A stretch of 64,000 bases of DNA from Venturia oleaginea (GCA_013176395.1 JABMLP010000007.1:1178001-1242000), one strand, 5' to 3'; shown: positions 1 through 11,978, counted from the stretch's first letter. Notes: generated by a model not told the origin, from the letters alone. Program-made: numbers and translations.

Positions 1-493
1 TCAAAACTGAATGCGTTAAAAATTCCGACTAATTAGCGAAGAGAACACTCGTTACTGACTGCATTCGTCTTAACTCTCATTGCAGGAAACCTCTCGAAAG
101 CCCCTCCGTCTAGGGCCTCGATATGAAGAGCGTCGCAAGAACTCATCCATGACCCAGACATGGAAAAATCAAGTAGAGATATAACATGTAATATTTAGAC
201 ACACGGCGCCACGCTAGGCCCCAAGCTGCGCATCTACGCCGTGTCAATCATCAAAACACATAGAGAGTAAATTCAAAGACTCCGCAGAACGCCTTCCACC
301 CGATAATCATTTGTGCACGGTTACCAACCAAATACCGTGGCTCCCATCACCAGTGAGGATATCTTCTTGACCACCGCCATCCGTCAAAGAACCTTGACGC
401 CACACCGCCCCAACGGACAACATAAATACAACAGATCATAGCCGCATGTATAAACATCCGGAACTGAGAAAGGAAAACCAACGTTGAGACCTT
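1..493. other. Window edge and 3' flank of histone H1
   Basis: I see no gene here. The stretch lies downstream of the stop codon of the minus-strand histone H1 gene, so its right part is probably the H1 3' UTR. No long open frame, repeat or RNA gene was recognised. Confidence 0.5.
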
Positions 494-1684
494 CTAAGCC
501 TTCTTTGGGGTTGCCTTCTTTGGCGTAGCGGCCTTCTTCTTGGGTGTGGCCTTCTTGGCTGCGACTTTCTTGGCTGCTGGCTTCGGTTGAGGGGCAGTTG
601 ATTTCGTTACTCTGCCACTCTTTGTCTTGCCAAGAACTACTGCTGGCTTCTCAACGACAGCAGAAGCAACTCGAGGCTTGCTGGCATTGGCCTTAGGTTT
701 AGATGCAGCAGGCTTAGATGCAGCAGGCTTTGCCTCGGGTGCGGCGGCTGCGACGGTCTTCTTTGGTCTGCCAGGAGATTTCTTTGGTGCTGCGGCTTTC
801 TTTGCAGCTGCAGTAATCTTCTTTGGTGTGGCGGCCTTCTGCGAAATGGTTAGCAAGGAAGTCATGGTGACAATGAAGAGTGAGAAGCTTACCTTCTCGG
901 CGGCCTTTGGCTTAGCTGCGGCAGCAGCTGGCTTGGCTGGTGCGGCAACCTTTGCTGCTGGTTTCTTGAGCTTTACTGGACCAGAAGCACCTGTAACGAC
1001 GATGTTAATTTAGGCTGGACATCAGAAGACGGGCGTCATAGATCATAACAACGGACGCGTCGAAATGGAGCATGGTAGCAGTGAGTGAGAAGAGATATCA
1101 GACATACCCTTTGGTCGCTCGAAGACACCGTTCTCCTCACCAGATTTGAGAGCCTTGGAGATGTGATTGGTGAAGGAGGCATCAGAGGTGGAACCGAGGT
1201 TGTTGTTTGCTTGAATGTATTTCTTGATGGCTTGACGACTGTAATGGGTGTTAGTTTGGACGTGAAATTCAAGTGGGGTGAGCGACGACGACGACGAGCT
1301 GCTCTCGGAGGTCAAACGTACCTGCTACCATTTCTCTCTTTCAACTGTGATGGAGAAATACAAGTTAGTAAAAGAGTCATTACTGAAAAGCAGTCGCGAC
1401 ACGGTTGCGCGGTTCAGTCGTCGGTCGCATGGTCAGAGAAGATTGCGACCGACGACGACATACGTGATGCGCCGGAGGAAGGCAACTTACGTTCACAATA
1501 GCTTCCTTGACCATATCTGTGTCAGAGAGTTAGCAAGTACTCCAAGAATCCATCGCAAGCAGGCCGAAGCCTACGCGACGATGTGGTGGACAGATTGACA
1601 GCACATACCTTGGTAAGAAGCATGTTGAGGCCCTGCGGCGGCGGCGGCTTTCGCCTTGGGTGCTGCTGTCTTCTTTGGAGGCAT
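494..1684 (-). CDS. Histone H1 (linker histone)
   Basis: Linker histone that binds nucleosomes and linker DNA in the nucleus. Six exons were deduced on the minus strand: 1684-1609, 1516-1491, 1344-1322, 1238-1108, 990-893 and 838-494, giving 232 residues in frame. The start MPPKKTAAPKAK is followed by the winged-helix H15 domain (about residues 22-85), with the segments DMVKEAIVN, LKERNGSSRQAIKKYI and the typical ending SGEENGVFERPKG. The C-terminal half is almost pure Lys/Ala/Pro and contains an AT-hook-like SPGRPKK and repeated TPKK units, as expected of H1 tails. Some exons are only 23-26 nt long, so single-frame gene finding would miss the domain. The family identity is very secure; exact exon edges are inferred from GT-AG signals. 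Confidence 0.93.
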
Positions 1685-2793
1685 CTTGACTTGTGATGGG
1701 AATAGATAGAAAGTGTGAGACTGTAGCTTCAGATTGAACTATTGGAAGGTATGGAAATATGGTGGTGGTGGAGAGGGAAAGCTTTTGGTGACAGAGAAGG
1801 TGGGCGCGCGTGGGAGGAGCTTCCTAACAAATAGCCTCGACCTCGATCTGCTGGCCTTGTCGTTTCCTAACGGTGCAGGGGTGCTTGATGTAATACAGCT
1901 TTTAGGTTTAGCGCGGAAATTGGGGATGCTGAGTTTTGGAAATCGTATTCATATATAAACCCTTTCCCTGCTCATTGAAATCCCTCCAGTATTGAAGTTC
2001 CCTCCGTTCGTGAACCTAATGCTTTTGTTGTTCTCTTCCACCTGCATAGATCGACACGCTCCCTCCACTTGTGACATCTTCACCCCTTCCCAATCATATA
2101 ACTCGTGTCTTTGGCCAGCGCTATAATCTATCTCCATGTCCCTCAGCTGTGACGCATCTCTCTTCGTTCTCTTCAATTGCCTTGCGTCTGAGGATGTGTC
2201 CATTTTGCCTGAGGATGTGTCTCACTATCGGACTTACCATGTCCCTGATCATCGACGACAACGATGCGGCCTCTATCAAGATCATCGTCCGCAGGCTTCC
2301 GCCATCTTGCATACTTTACCAGAGGGAAATCCGAAACTTGGACGCGTCGAGCAAAACAACAACAAAGGTGCTTGACGCGTGCCTACTTCGCCCATTCATG
2401 ACCTCGGGCGGGTGGGTGCTGACTCCTCACGGGTTTCGCTCACATCTTGGCGTTCATTCTCAATGTTTACATCTGACTTCGCGCTTTTTTTGAGATCAAG
2501 ACCCACGAGATCCGAGCAGTTCATTTTGAGGAAGTTGCCAGGAACATATTGGTCACCATGTTGAGTAGGAAATGATGAGTGAGTGACATGTATTGATGCC
2601 AACCATAACCCACCACAGCCGGTTCACTAATTCAAGTCCACCAAGAAACAACTCGGTTTTCTACAGCACTCTCATATTCTGATTGACATCGCTAAATTCC
2701 TGGCAAAGTCGTCCTTCGAGTTTGTCGCATCCAAGTAAGTTCTTGGCGGACGTAAATCGATGAATACACTGTGCCACCACGATAATAAGCCTG
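1685..2793. other. Intergenic, histone H1 upstream region
   Basis: This holds the H1 promoter side: a TATATA-type box lies near 1949-1962. Several short open frames occur on the minus strand, notably 2203-1949 (84 residues, ATG start) and 2602-2396. They have no recognisable domain and I could not join them into a convincing spliced gene. A short imperfect tandem repeat of the unit TGAGGATGTGTC lies at about 2190-2222. Confidence 0.4.
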
Positions 2794-3516
2794 TCATGAC
2801 CTCAACGACTCTTCACGTAACCCTCGACCTATTGAGTCCAAGACAACGAGCCCAGGCAACCACTCAAGCATTAACGCTTCAAAAGCTCGCACCTGTTCCT
2901 CCCGTATGGAAGGCATAAGACTAACACGGATCTGCCTCATCTGTCTCTTCGCTGCCGGTGATAATTTCCTCACCCAGTCCAGCACGGGCAAGTAGTTGGG
3001 TGACATGGATAAGAATACGAATTTATTCTCTCCATAGAGGATACTGAGTGCTTCTTCGTAAAGTTGGTGTGAGGTTCGTAGTATTGCTAGCGAATTGGGA
3101 ATTTTCGGGGTGGTTCGTACTAGATCACTTCGAGACTCGAATAGCAGACAAGAGTGATTGTGATTCCAGTATCGCTGGGTAGATTGTGCGTGGTCGCATA
3201 GTGAGCATCGCCGAATGTAGTACCTGTTCGATTGGGATAATGGAGGGACGTCTCGGGAGGGGTATATATTGAATGAAGAGCGTTCGGGTTTAGGTATCAG
3301 ATGGCGGAATATAGATATTCTAAGTTCGAGAGGCAGACGTAGGAGGTGTGATACGGGGTTGGAGGGCGGCGTGAGGGAGGGAGGCTGTAGGTATTCAGTG
3401 GTAGCGTTGGCTGGTGTGTTTGATTGATGAGGATCGGAGGAGAGTTTGGTGACGGGACAAGAGACCAGCTCAAAAGACTCTTCTTTGTTTTCTCTGTGGC
3501 CGAAACGACGCATCAT
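2794..3516 (-). CDS. F-box/2EXR-like hypothetical protein
   Basis: Uninterrupted 240-residue reading frame with an ATG start (MMRRFGHREN). After a polar N-terminal 50 residues it contains LLRLPLELRISIFRHLIP, the leucine-rich opening typical of fungal F-box and 2EXR-type domains (about residues 58-76), then a pattern of short hydrophobic segments such as LAILRTSHQLYEEALSILYG that is typical of these large ascomycete families. The function is unknown; such proteins are often suggested to be adaptors in ubiquitin ligases, but nothing here proves it. It is divergent to CCT7. A conserved-family assignment is likely, a specific role is not. Confidence 0.75.
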   Translation of the reverse strand: MMRRFGHRENKEESFELVSCPVTKLSSDPHQSNTPANATTEYLQPPSLTPPSNPVSHLLRLPLELRISIFRHLIPKPERSSFNIYPSRDVPPLSQSNRYYIRRCSLCDHAQSTQRYWNHNHSCLLFESRSDLVRTTPKIPNSLAILRTSHQLYEEALSILYGENKFVFLSMSPNYLPVLDWVRKLSPAAKRQMRQIRVSLMPSIREEQVRAFEALMLEWLPGLVVLDSIGRGLREESLRS

Positions 3517-3958
3517 TGTGGGCGTGGGTATATGGGAATAGAAAGTATATGCTATTTTGGTTGTTGTCTGCTCGCCCCTTGATGAGAACTGAACCTCACA
3601 ACACTTTCAACTTGTGATCGATATTGATAGATGTCTGGCGAACTTGACTTTGAGAATTCCCAGAAATTTATCGATATTACTCTGAAGTTGAGGGACGACA
3701 AATCCAACTGTCCCTTTTTTCGCGACACTTGGAAGGGCACTCACGCATTGAATTGACGGAGCCGCGCCACTGTGGCTCAGGCCCTGAATTGTTAGCTCGA
3801 AGCTCATCGAAGAGAAAAGTGCAGTTCGCGTTCGCAGTAGAAGCATAAAGCATTATCGCATTCGAAGACCAAATAATATTATACGCAAACCCGCAAGAAA
3901 TTCCCTGCTCATTACTCGCCCTCCTCTCCATCACTGAAACAGTCTCACGAATTTCGTC
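3517..3958. other. Divergent intergenic region with short motif copy
   Basis: Spacer between the minus-strand F-box-like gene and CCT7, so it probably carries both promoters. It also holds one copy of a short dispersed motif (minus strand, about 3640-3690) related to copies near 15.34 kb and in the KGD2 intron; see findings. No separate gene was recognised. Confidence 0.4.
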
Positions 3959-5792
3959 ATGTCTTTCGGCGGCCAAACGCCGACCATTGTTGTCCTAAGA
4001 GAGGGTCAGTGTGAAGAGCCCAAATTTGAGATTGCTGGTATCTGATCACAACATACAGGCACCGATCAGTCCCAAGGTCGCGGACAAGTTCTCTCGAACA
4101 TCAACGCATGTTTAGCAGTACAGGCCACCATCAAGAGCACATTAGGGCCATATGGCGGGGACTTATTGCTTGTGGATGAAAATGGAAAGCAGACAATTAC
4201 CAACGATGGCGCTACCGTCATGAAGGTACATATCGAAAGCTTGACCTCCCAGTAGTTGGTTACTAATTGTTAAAAGCTCCTCGACATTATTCACCCCGCA
4301 GCTCGAATTCTCACAGACATCGCCCGCTCCCAGGACGCAGAAGTAGGAGATGGAACCACATCCGTTGTTGTTATCGCAGGAGAGATACTGAAAGAGATTC
4401 GGGAATCGGTGGAGCAAGGTGTGAGCAGTCAGACTATCATAAAGGGCTTGCGAAGGGCTTCAATGATGGCAGTCAACAAGATCAAGGAAATTGCAGTCGG
4501 CACATCCGAAGGCAATCAGCGGGACACTCTACGAAAGCTTGCGGCCACAGCTATGAGCAGCAAGCTGATACACCGCAATTCCGATTTCTTCACTGCTATG
4601 GTCGTGGATGCTGTCATGTCATTGGACCAGGACGACTTGAACGAGAAACTCATCGGCATTAAGAAAATCACCGGAGGTGCCCTACAGGACTCCCTCTTCG
4701 TCGACGGTGTTGCATTCAAAAAGACCTTTTCCTACGCCGGTTTCGAGCAACAACCCAAATCTTTCAAGAATCCAGAGATCCTTTGCCTAAACGTGGAGCT
4801 GGAACTCAAGAGTGAGAAGGACAATGCCGAAGTGCGCGTGGAGCAAGTCTCGGAATATCAAGCGATTGTAGACGCAGAGTGGCAGATTATCTTCAATAAG
4901 ATGGAGGCATGCTTCAAGTCAGGCGCGAAGGTCGTGCTAAGCAAGTTGCCCGTGGGTGATTTGGCTACACAATACTTTGCGGATCGAGACATTTTCTGTG
5001 CTGGTCGCGTTGCTTCGGATGACATGGAGCGTGTGTGTCAAGCAACTGGTGCAAGCATACAGTCAACATGCTCAGACATCAAGAAGGAACATCTCGGAAC
5101 CTGCGAGCGCTTCGAGGAACGACAAATTGGCAACGAGCGATTCAACTTCTTCGAGGGTACTCCACAGGCGAAGACATGCACACTTGTGCTCCGTGGTGGT
5201 GCAGAGCAATTCATTGCTGAGGTCGAGCGCTCTCTACATGACGCGATCATGATTGTCAAGCGTGCCATCAAGAACCAGTCGATCGTTGCAGGTGGTGGGG
5301 CTGTTGAGATGGAAGTCTCAGCGTATCTTCACAGCTATGCGGACGAGAAGATCCCCCACAAACAGCAATCCATTATCAAAGCCTTTGCTAAAGCACTTGA
5401 GATTATCCCTCGACAACTTTGCGACAATGCTGGATTCGACTCGACCGATATACTGAACAGATTACGCGTAGAGCATCGCAAGGGCAACAAGTGGGCCGGT
5501 GTTGACTTCGTCAATGAAGGAATCGCAAACAACTTGGAAAAATTCGTCTGGGAGCCCAGTCTGGTCAAGGTCAATGCTATCCAAGCAGCTGTCGAGGCAG
5601 CATGCTTGATTCTGAGCGTAGACGAGACAATCAGTAAGTCTTCAACTGATGACTCGTCCGTGATAATAACGACTAACACGCGTTGTAGAGAACCAGGAAT
5701 CGGAAGGACCAAAGGCACCAGCGAGAGGTCTGCCTCCAGGTGCCGCGCAACGAGCATTGAGGGGTCGTGGAAGAGGCATGCCAAGAAGATGA
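3959..5792 (+). CDS. CCT7: T-complex protein 1 subunit eta (CCT7)
   Basis: Subunit of the cytosolic chaperonin TRiC/CCT, the ATP-driven double-ring complex that folds actin, tubulin and WD40 proteins. Exons 3959-4004, 4059-4225, 4277-5633 and 5689-5792 give 557 residues, the normal length for the family. Visible hallmarks are the start [18 protein letters not shown], the group II signature STLGPYGGD, the nucleotide-binding GDGTTSVVV, and [15 protein letters not shown] and [13 protein letters not shown] in the C-terminal equatorial domain. The tail ends in a Gly/Arg-rich [10 protein letters not shown] small last exon follows a 55-nt intron. Essential housekeeping gene; no defects seen. Confidence 0.96.
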
Positions 5793-6112
5793 ACGTGATC
5801 ATCTACTGCGGGTATAACTGGAAAAGGAACTAGAAATAATTGCCATTTGGTGGTAGACAGTTGGCGATTCGCTGCCGACGATAATAGATCAAGTCATGAA
5901 CACTGAGATCTTCCTCTCGGTAACTGCTCACACGAATAGAGAAAGACTCGAATTGTGTCAGCATGTGGGGACCGCATGTTGTCCCCAGGCACAAGGTACG
6001 TAACTTGCGATATGTGGATTACCCAAAATCGCAGTCTAATCAATTCCTTAATGATATTGAATTTCATCAGATTCAGTTCTCTGCGCATCCGCTTATTCGC
6101 CATATCCGTACA
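5793..6112. other. Convergent 3' spacer
   Basis: This 320-bp spacer lies between the stop codons of CCT7 (plus) and the membrane protein at 6113-6976 (minus). It probably holds only the two 3' UTRs. Nothing else is seen. Confidence 0.4.
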
Positions 6113-6976
6113 TTATGCTAGAGAGCTGTCATCTTCATTGTTCACCACCCGTCGAATTCCTTTGTACAAGAAGTGTAGCAATTGCCCAATTGAAAGCACG
6201 AGAGGTATCAGTTGCCCAGTCGAACCAATACTATTCACGTCTTTGATACCATTCCACTTGATGGCCATCTCGCAAGCAGCAATGGTGAAAGGGATAGTTG
6301 GAAGTAGGCCCCATACATTGCCCACATGGTTTGTCTGATCTACATCATCTGCTGCTGCAATTCCAGATACTAGACATCATCGTTAGCAGCTCATCTGCTA
6401 AGGTCGAGGATGGTTATGGATTGACATACCAGCACCAATCTGACAGAGCACTCCAATGAATCCAAAACAAGCGAATACCTTATTGAACATCCGGTACCAA
6501 TGATGCAAACTAACTTTGGCAAAAAACCAAGCATATTCGTCTGCGCAAGCACTCTTCTTTAACTTGTCGAGGCCGCGAAACCAGTACCAAACAAAATATG
6601 CCGAATTGGCAGCCAAGGCGAGAAAAATGAGCCATCCAACTGGAGAGATGACCCAGACCGTGGGTAGGACGGCGGAGAGTTGAACAAGCACCAAAAGCTG
6701 TATTATCGGTACTTCGAGAGCATTGATTTCGCCTGAAACGGAGTTTCGAAAGACGACGACGAGGATAGCGACGGCATAGATGAGGACTGCGGTGCGGATT
6801 TTTGAGTAGAGACGGCGGCCGGAGACTGCGGCGACGAGGATTGTGAGGTATTGGACGTAAATTGATAGCCTAATTCCTAAACCGTAGAGGTCGGCGTTGC
6901 CTTTTATGGCGCATAGTGGGAGTGTGTTTTCAGGGGTGAGAGCGCGCCATTCGAGCGCTCCGAATAATGTCCACAT
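6113..6976 (-). CDS. Multi-pass membrane protein, paralogue of the neighbour
   Basis: Two exons (6976-6430 and 6369-6113) give about 267 residues. The protein is strongly hydrophobic, with roughly six to seven predicted membrane segments (for example LTILVAAVSG, VLIYAVAILVVVF, LIFLALAANSAYFVWYWF and VFACFGFIGVLC). Near the N-terminus it has CAIKGNADLYGLGIRLSIY. A nearly identical motif opens the divergently transcribed gene at 7369, and the later WFRGLD and MFNKVFA segments also have counterparts there, so the two are paralogues. The family looks like a fungal-specific membrane protein family of unknown function. The intron has GTATGT/TAG borders. No catalytic motif is visible. Confidence 0.8.
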
Positions 6977-7368
6977 GAGGTAGTAAAAGTTTAAGAAGTT
7001 GAAAATGGGATACAGGGCTCGAGATGGAATGAAATGAAGTTATTGAGGACGAGCGGGATCACAAGTTTGAGGCTATGCGCTGCTTTGCTGTGATTCGTGA
7101 GGGAGAGACGCCACGCATGAGGCCGCTGGGTACGCGAGCAGGCGAGATAGAGGTGGAGCCATCTTCCAGCTCGAGTCTGAGGTGATACTCAAGCCTCTCT
7201 CAAGTTTCTCGACCTCATCACCACTATCTTCACCTATTCATCTTCCTTTTCGAGCTTCCAGGCCTTTGTGTGCCGGAAATCATCAACCAACGAGGCTGAC
7301 CGGCTGAATCTGTGGATACAAAGCGCTTTGGCCCTTCCCGGCCCTTCTGAAGACCTATAACGTCCGCC
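6977..7368. promoter_or_regulatory. Shared promoter region of two membrane-protein genes
   Basis: The 392 bp between two divergent start codons must contain both promoters. No clear TATA box was seen. Shared control of the two paralogues is plausible but is inference. Confidence 0.4.
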
Positions 7369-8437
7369 ATGTCCTCAACGACCAACAGCACCAATACACC
7401 AAGCAATCTCGCGGATTGCATCGTCAGAGGCAATGCGGACTTCTATGGCTTCGGTATCAGGCTTGGAACCTACTTCCAGTTCTTCGCCACCCTTCTGGTC
7501 ACCCTCTACGCGCCAAAGGAGGAAGATTTCTATCGCGCCCTGAACAATCTCCTTCAAACAGCAATGTTCGCTGGCTTGATCATTCTTACAAGGACACAGA
7601 ATCTTTTGATTATAGAACCCATTATTGTTATCTTCCTTCTCTTTGGGAGTCTCAGTTCCTTGACTGGAGAGGGATTCAGTCCCATCGGACGACCTTCAGG
7701 GATTTATCGACTTCTCCTTTATTCTGGTATTACTGGATACTCAAGCTGGTTCTGGTTCACGGGTATTGATTCTGTGGCAAATGGTCTTGCTCCTTCAGAC
7801 TGCAATCTCAGGACGACAGCTTTCTTTGGACAGGTATCGCCATATGGAGGCTTCCGTACTTTCAACAGGGTGGCTTCTGTGCTTGGATTGGTTCTCTGCA
7901 TTGTTCTTTTGATATGGAGTTGCATGAAGTTCCTCAAGAATGGAGGATCTCGCAAGCAGCCTAGGGAAAGAACGACAGATGTTGCTCTTTTGTTCTATTC
8001 TTTCACAATCATTATTGTGTCGATCGTAGGCGCTGAATGGATAATCCGCGCAAACCATATGACAGACATCTACGACGTAGTAAGTAAAGCAAGGCTTTCC
8101 ATCGCTATTGAAGAGTGTGTACTGAACATTATGACTACAGAACGGAGTAGGCCAAATCATCCCTCTCTTAGTCGGCGCTCTTGGTATGATCGAGACGATG
8201 AAAGATGTTTTGCTTGGTGTTGTGAGCCGGGATCTGCCGAGACGATGGGTCTTCTTTGGGAGAACGAGAGGATATTGGGCTGAGTGGTGGACATCGGCTT
8301 TTTGGCGAGCGAGGAGCGTGCCGTCCTCGAATACTTCCTCGATTGCGCCGGGGGACTCGAGTTCCACGAGAGGGATCCAGCTTGATGACTTGGGCAGGAA
8401 AACGCCGTGCGCCAATACGACTAGTACAGACAAGTAA
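7369..8437 (+). CDS. Multi-pass membrane protein, paralogue of 6113-6976
   Basis: Exons 7369-8079 and 8141-8437 give 335 residues. After a short Ser/Thr-rich start comes CIVRGNADFYGFGIRLGTY, closely matching the motif of the divergent neighbour, then about seven hydrophobic segments (for example FFATLLVTLYA, IIVIFLLFGSL, VASVLGLVLCIVLLIW and FTIIIVSIVGAEWII). The C-terminal 60 residues, after IIPLLVGALGMIETMKDVL, are hydrophilic and Ser-rich and are absent from the shorter paralogue. The function is unknown. The gene pair probably arose by an inverted duplication and has diverged considerably. Confidence 0.8.
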
Positions 8438-8655
8438 ATTGAATGTGAGTTAGCTCCAGCCTGAGGTTTCCTGGTTACTCGAATTCATATCGCCAAAACT
8501 CGGAGTGTTTAACCACGTGATGCCTTGATGATAGAAGGTTCCAGCGTTCTCCTAATTATTCATATTCTACCGTGTTACGTTTGCGGTCAGACCAGGTTCT
8601 TTTTTCTTTCATTCCTTGCCTTCTACAACACCAAATAAAAAGAGCGCATCTTAAG

Positions 8656-9614
8656 ATGGCACCTCCACCGGACGACCTGCAGCCCCATTGTCAAGCGCTC
8701 AAAAGGTCGAGCATATCATACACCAAGCACGATACATCTGCTAACGTACGCCATTCAATTTAACTCGCGTGAATACTCCGATCTCACCATCCGCTGTAAA
8801 GATGGCACTGAAATTTACGTCCACAGAAACACCGTCTGCCCTCAATCCACTTTCTTCACAAACGCATGCAAGAGAAATCACTTCAAGGTAAGTCTCGTTG
8901 CCGCTCGTCACTAAGTCAATGAATTTACACCGTAAATTAGGAAGGCACTAACGGGATTGTCAATCTCGATTTCGGAGAGGATGACGATATCAAGGCTATG
9001 CTAGGATATCTTTACATGATCGAACCAGCCGGGGACTCAAAGAACATCTTCGGTCGGTACGCGCGACTCTACATCGTCGCCGACTTCTATGATATTGCCA
9101 CTCTTCGAACACGCGCCTTAGAAATGCTCAAGTACTACGCAGATGAAGACACCAGCAAATATCTGGAAGCAATTGCTGGACAGCAAGACTTTATCGAGAC
9201 GATTAAGTTCCTTTACGAAATCGATGAAGACAACAAAAAGCCTCTTCGGCGCATCGCTGCGCGCGCTACTGCCCAGCATTCTGGTTTCCTGCTCTTGAAT
9301 AAGAACGAACTCAGTGTTAAGGGGAAAGAGCATTCTCCTGGAGCGAAGGCCACCTACCAAGCATTATTTTGAATTATCCAGAATTTGCCAGGGATGTCGC
9401 GGTTGCTACTGGAAAGATCATGAGAGACTCAAAGACGTCGCGCCTGGTTTTCAAGTGCACGGTAAATGGTTGCAAGAAGGAATGGATCATCGAGAAAACC
9501 CCCAATCATCAAGTCAATGTTACGGTATATTGTCCTCACTGCGATACCTCTATGCGGTCGTCAACTGGCAAAGCCGTTTGGTACGAGCCCCGAGGCAACT
9601 GGGACATTGACTAG
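8656..9614 (+). pseudogene. BTB/POZ domain protein, frame broken at both ends
   Basis: A clear BTB domain is encoded: YSDLTIRCKDGTEIYVHR, CPQSTFF, then across a GTAAGT/TAG intron (8888-8940) the EGTNGIVNLDF and MLGYLYMIE segments. The C-terminal part has GCKKEW and a CPHC motif. However, the ATG at 8656 (MAPPPDDLQP) is not in frame with the BTB segment, and no spliceable intron explains the shift. A second one-base shift at a four-T run (about 9367-9370) separates TYQALF from NYPEFARDVAVAT. Either this is a young pseudogene or the sequence has two single-base errors. Related BTB genes are abundant in filamentous ascomycetes, with unknown roles. A second dead BTB gene lies at 33676-34515. Confidence 0.65.
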
Positions 9615-10100
9615 GAGCTGGGCCATACAGCGGACGAGATCGAGACTCGTTAGTGGTGTAGTTGATAGCGATCTGAGGTGACTGAGCAACATGGAAGTAA
9701 ATTTGTTAGGGATGGAGTCATGGACAATACTGAATACGAAAGCCAAACCTGTCTCCCACGATGCATTTCGCAACGTCCATATTCTCTGTTCAGGACAACA
9801 TATTTAAAACTCAACGATAGTTGTATGGGATGGTGAAATCGCTTGAGGTTTTGACGTATCTTTGATTCTTTAGTATAGAGGCCATGCGGTCAGCATTTTG
9901 CATTGGTAGGTGAGACATATGTCCCCGGAAACATGACCGGCGAGGCGGGTGAGCAATAGAAAGGAAATGGGAATACGGAATTGAAAACCCTATCTCTCAA
10001 ACGAGGCGGCGCAAATGTAGGCGACGCGGCTTTGTACGGGCTATCACGAACTTGAAGTCATGTTTCTAACCCGCAAATTTATTGATTTCTATTTCATGTG
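9615..10100. other. Convergent spacer
   Basis: Spacer between the BTB gene and the minus-strand membrane protein. No coding or repeat structure was recognised. Confidence 0.4.
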
Positions 10101-11202
10101 TTATGTATTCGGGATAACTCCAATCCTGTCGAGATCCAAGAATATCTTGATATCAATAGCTCGGGACTCTGGGATTTGCTCCAAGATAGAGCTTGTACGC
10201 TGAACAATGGTCGGTCTTTTGGTCACCCTATCTTGACCCCCGAAATCCAAGGACTCTGGCCTTGGTGATTGAGCAGGTGTCCAATCAAGCGTTTGCCCTC
10301 CCAATTGCCTTGTGGATTCTCTTGCTGGTGTCGTGCCGTCGCTGTTCGAGAAGGATGGCAATCCAGGGACGCCCATCCGAGAGAGTTCCACGAGCTGATT
10401 CAGCACAACAAATTCGAGCTCAAGTTTGACTGAATAGATGAATGAATGGATGAAGAGCTTCAGCATGAGTAGGTTTGCAAAGTCGACGGCGATGAGGGCG
10501 ATGTCGACAACCACGATGATGACCTGGACTCCAAAAAGAAGACACATAGTCTTTCGAATTTTTCCACGCTGAACAAATCGAGAGCGGAGATATTGGTATG
10601 CAGCCCTCACGTAGCAGAAGGAAAGAAGGCACTCCTGCCCCGAGAACACGATGATTTGTATTCTTTCCAGGGGTAGATTAGCGCGTCTCCATGGCCAGCC
10701 AGACTGCGGTTGTCCAGGTCTGGTGTTGCGCACTGCAGCAGATCCTATCGAGATTGTGACCATTGCAGTGTGGAAAATGAGGCCATTCAGGACGATCATG
10801 ATGAGGATTCTTCGGCGGATTGTTGGATTTTCCATGATCAGGTTCAATCGCGAGTATAATACGGTTGAGAAACCCGAAACCATGGCCACCCACCCTGACT
10901 GTGCCAGAATTGTACTTACGTACCACGGGCTGTTTGGGACGAAGAAGGAGAGCATTTGACCCAGAGCCCGGATGCAGAGACCCCATGATGTGAAAATGAT
11001 GGACCAGAAGTAGAGGCCTCGACGGTGTTTGAGTGTGACCATGAGCCGAAGGGTCAAGGGTATACACGACCATACAGCAACAGCTGTGAAGGCGACGAAG
11101 ACACTTGAACGTTATCAGCCAATTTTGTCCTCCATGACAGATGGGTGGGGCGTAATACTTGTTGGCAGCTGGACTTCTCCATCTAGGATGGGCAAAACTC
11201 AT
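10101..11202 (-). CDS. Seven-transmembrane-type fungal membrane protein
   Basis: Exon 1 (11202-11159, start MSFAHPRWRSP) joins through a 55-nt intron with branch-like CTGATAAC to exon 2 (11103-10101), giving 348 residues. About seven hydrophobic helices are visible, starting with VFVAFTAVAVW and including LYFWSIIFTSWGLCI, IILIMIVLNGLIFH-type, LLFGVQVIIVVVDIALIAV and LKLFIHSFIYSVK. A 90-residue polar cytoplasmic-looking tail is rich in Ser, Thr and Pro. The arrangement resembles uncharacterised ascomycete seven-helix proteins; a receptor-like role is possible but unsupported. No enzymatic motif is seen. Confidence 0.75.
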
Positions 11203-11978
11203 TGTCGTTTGCTGAGTCGATGCAGTGGCGATGTGCCTGCTGTCGACGCGAACCGGCGAATGGTGGTTCGCAGAGAAGTCGTATGATAGGTGACGATTTG
11301 GTAAGTCCTGTTTGTGCGATTCTCGACAGTCAGCCATTCCTTTAAGTATGTCATCAGTCGACGGCTTCTAGAAGGCTTCCAATCGTCGCTCTTGGGTCCA
11401 TCGCTGGCATTGCATGGCGTAGTTGATGCTACGGAGCCCCATCTACATGGTGGTACTGTGCGATGATTCGCAGCATGTTGTTCTAATCAACTATTCTGAC
11501 TGGACTTGCGCGATGGTATATGCATTGCTGGATGACTGAGCAGCGTTGCATGCATCTCATGGTGGGTCTTGTGACAGCCCGACGAGTCCTAAATTTAGCT
11601 ATCGAGCATTCGAAGATGTCCTATCACAGGCACTGGAAAAGATTGAACAAAACTTTATGCCTGTCTCAGTCGTGGGCATTCGGATACATTATTACAGTAA
11701 AGCCCTGCCATCTAGTGTTTATGCCAGACAAAGCCCCTCCGATGTATACCACACCCCCGTAACAACATACACAAGCATGCAACCATTACTCCATCATAGC
11801 ATCATGATAGATCCAGTAGAGTCACAACGCCGACCAGATATAGGAGAAACTCCTAAGTGCCAGACCAGCAACCTACATGGTGACTGGACCTAAGAACCAA
11901 TACCACCCGGTAGTACGAAAGGAGAAGTCGCCAGAGTACCCCCGCCTTCGGAACCGGAGCCAGGAGAGTGCTTCTCCA
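11203..11978. other. Intergenic spacer
   Basis: This gap lies between the membrane protein (upstream side) and the 3' end of SQS1. Open frames at 11520-11893 are short, lack recognisable domains and overlap each other in different frames, so I treat them as non-coding. Confidence 0.4.

Noticed and set aside
627..1013. 128-residue plus-strand open frame over histone H1
   Set aside because: It is antisense to the Lys/Ala-rich H1 tail; its Ala/Phe-rich composition is the mirror of that coding sequence.
2071..2602. Possible small gene upstream of histone H1
   Set aside because: Short frames on both strands look partly protein-like, but no splice model or family supports them.
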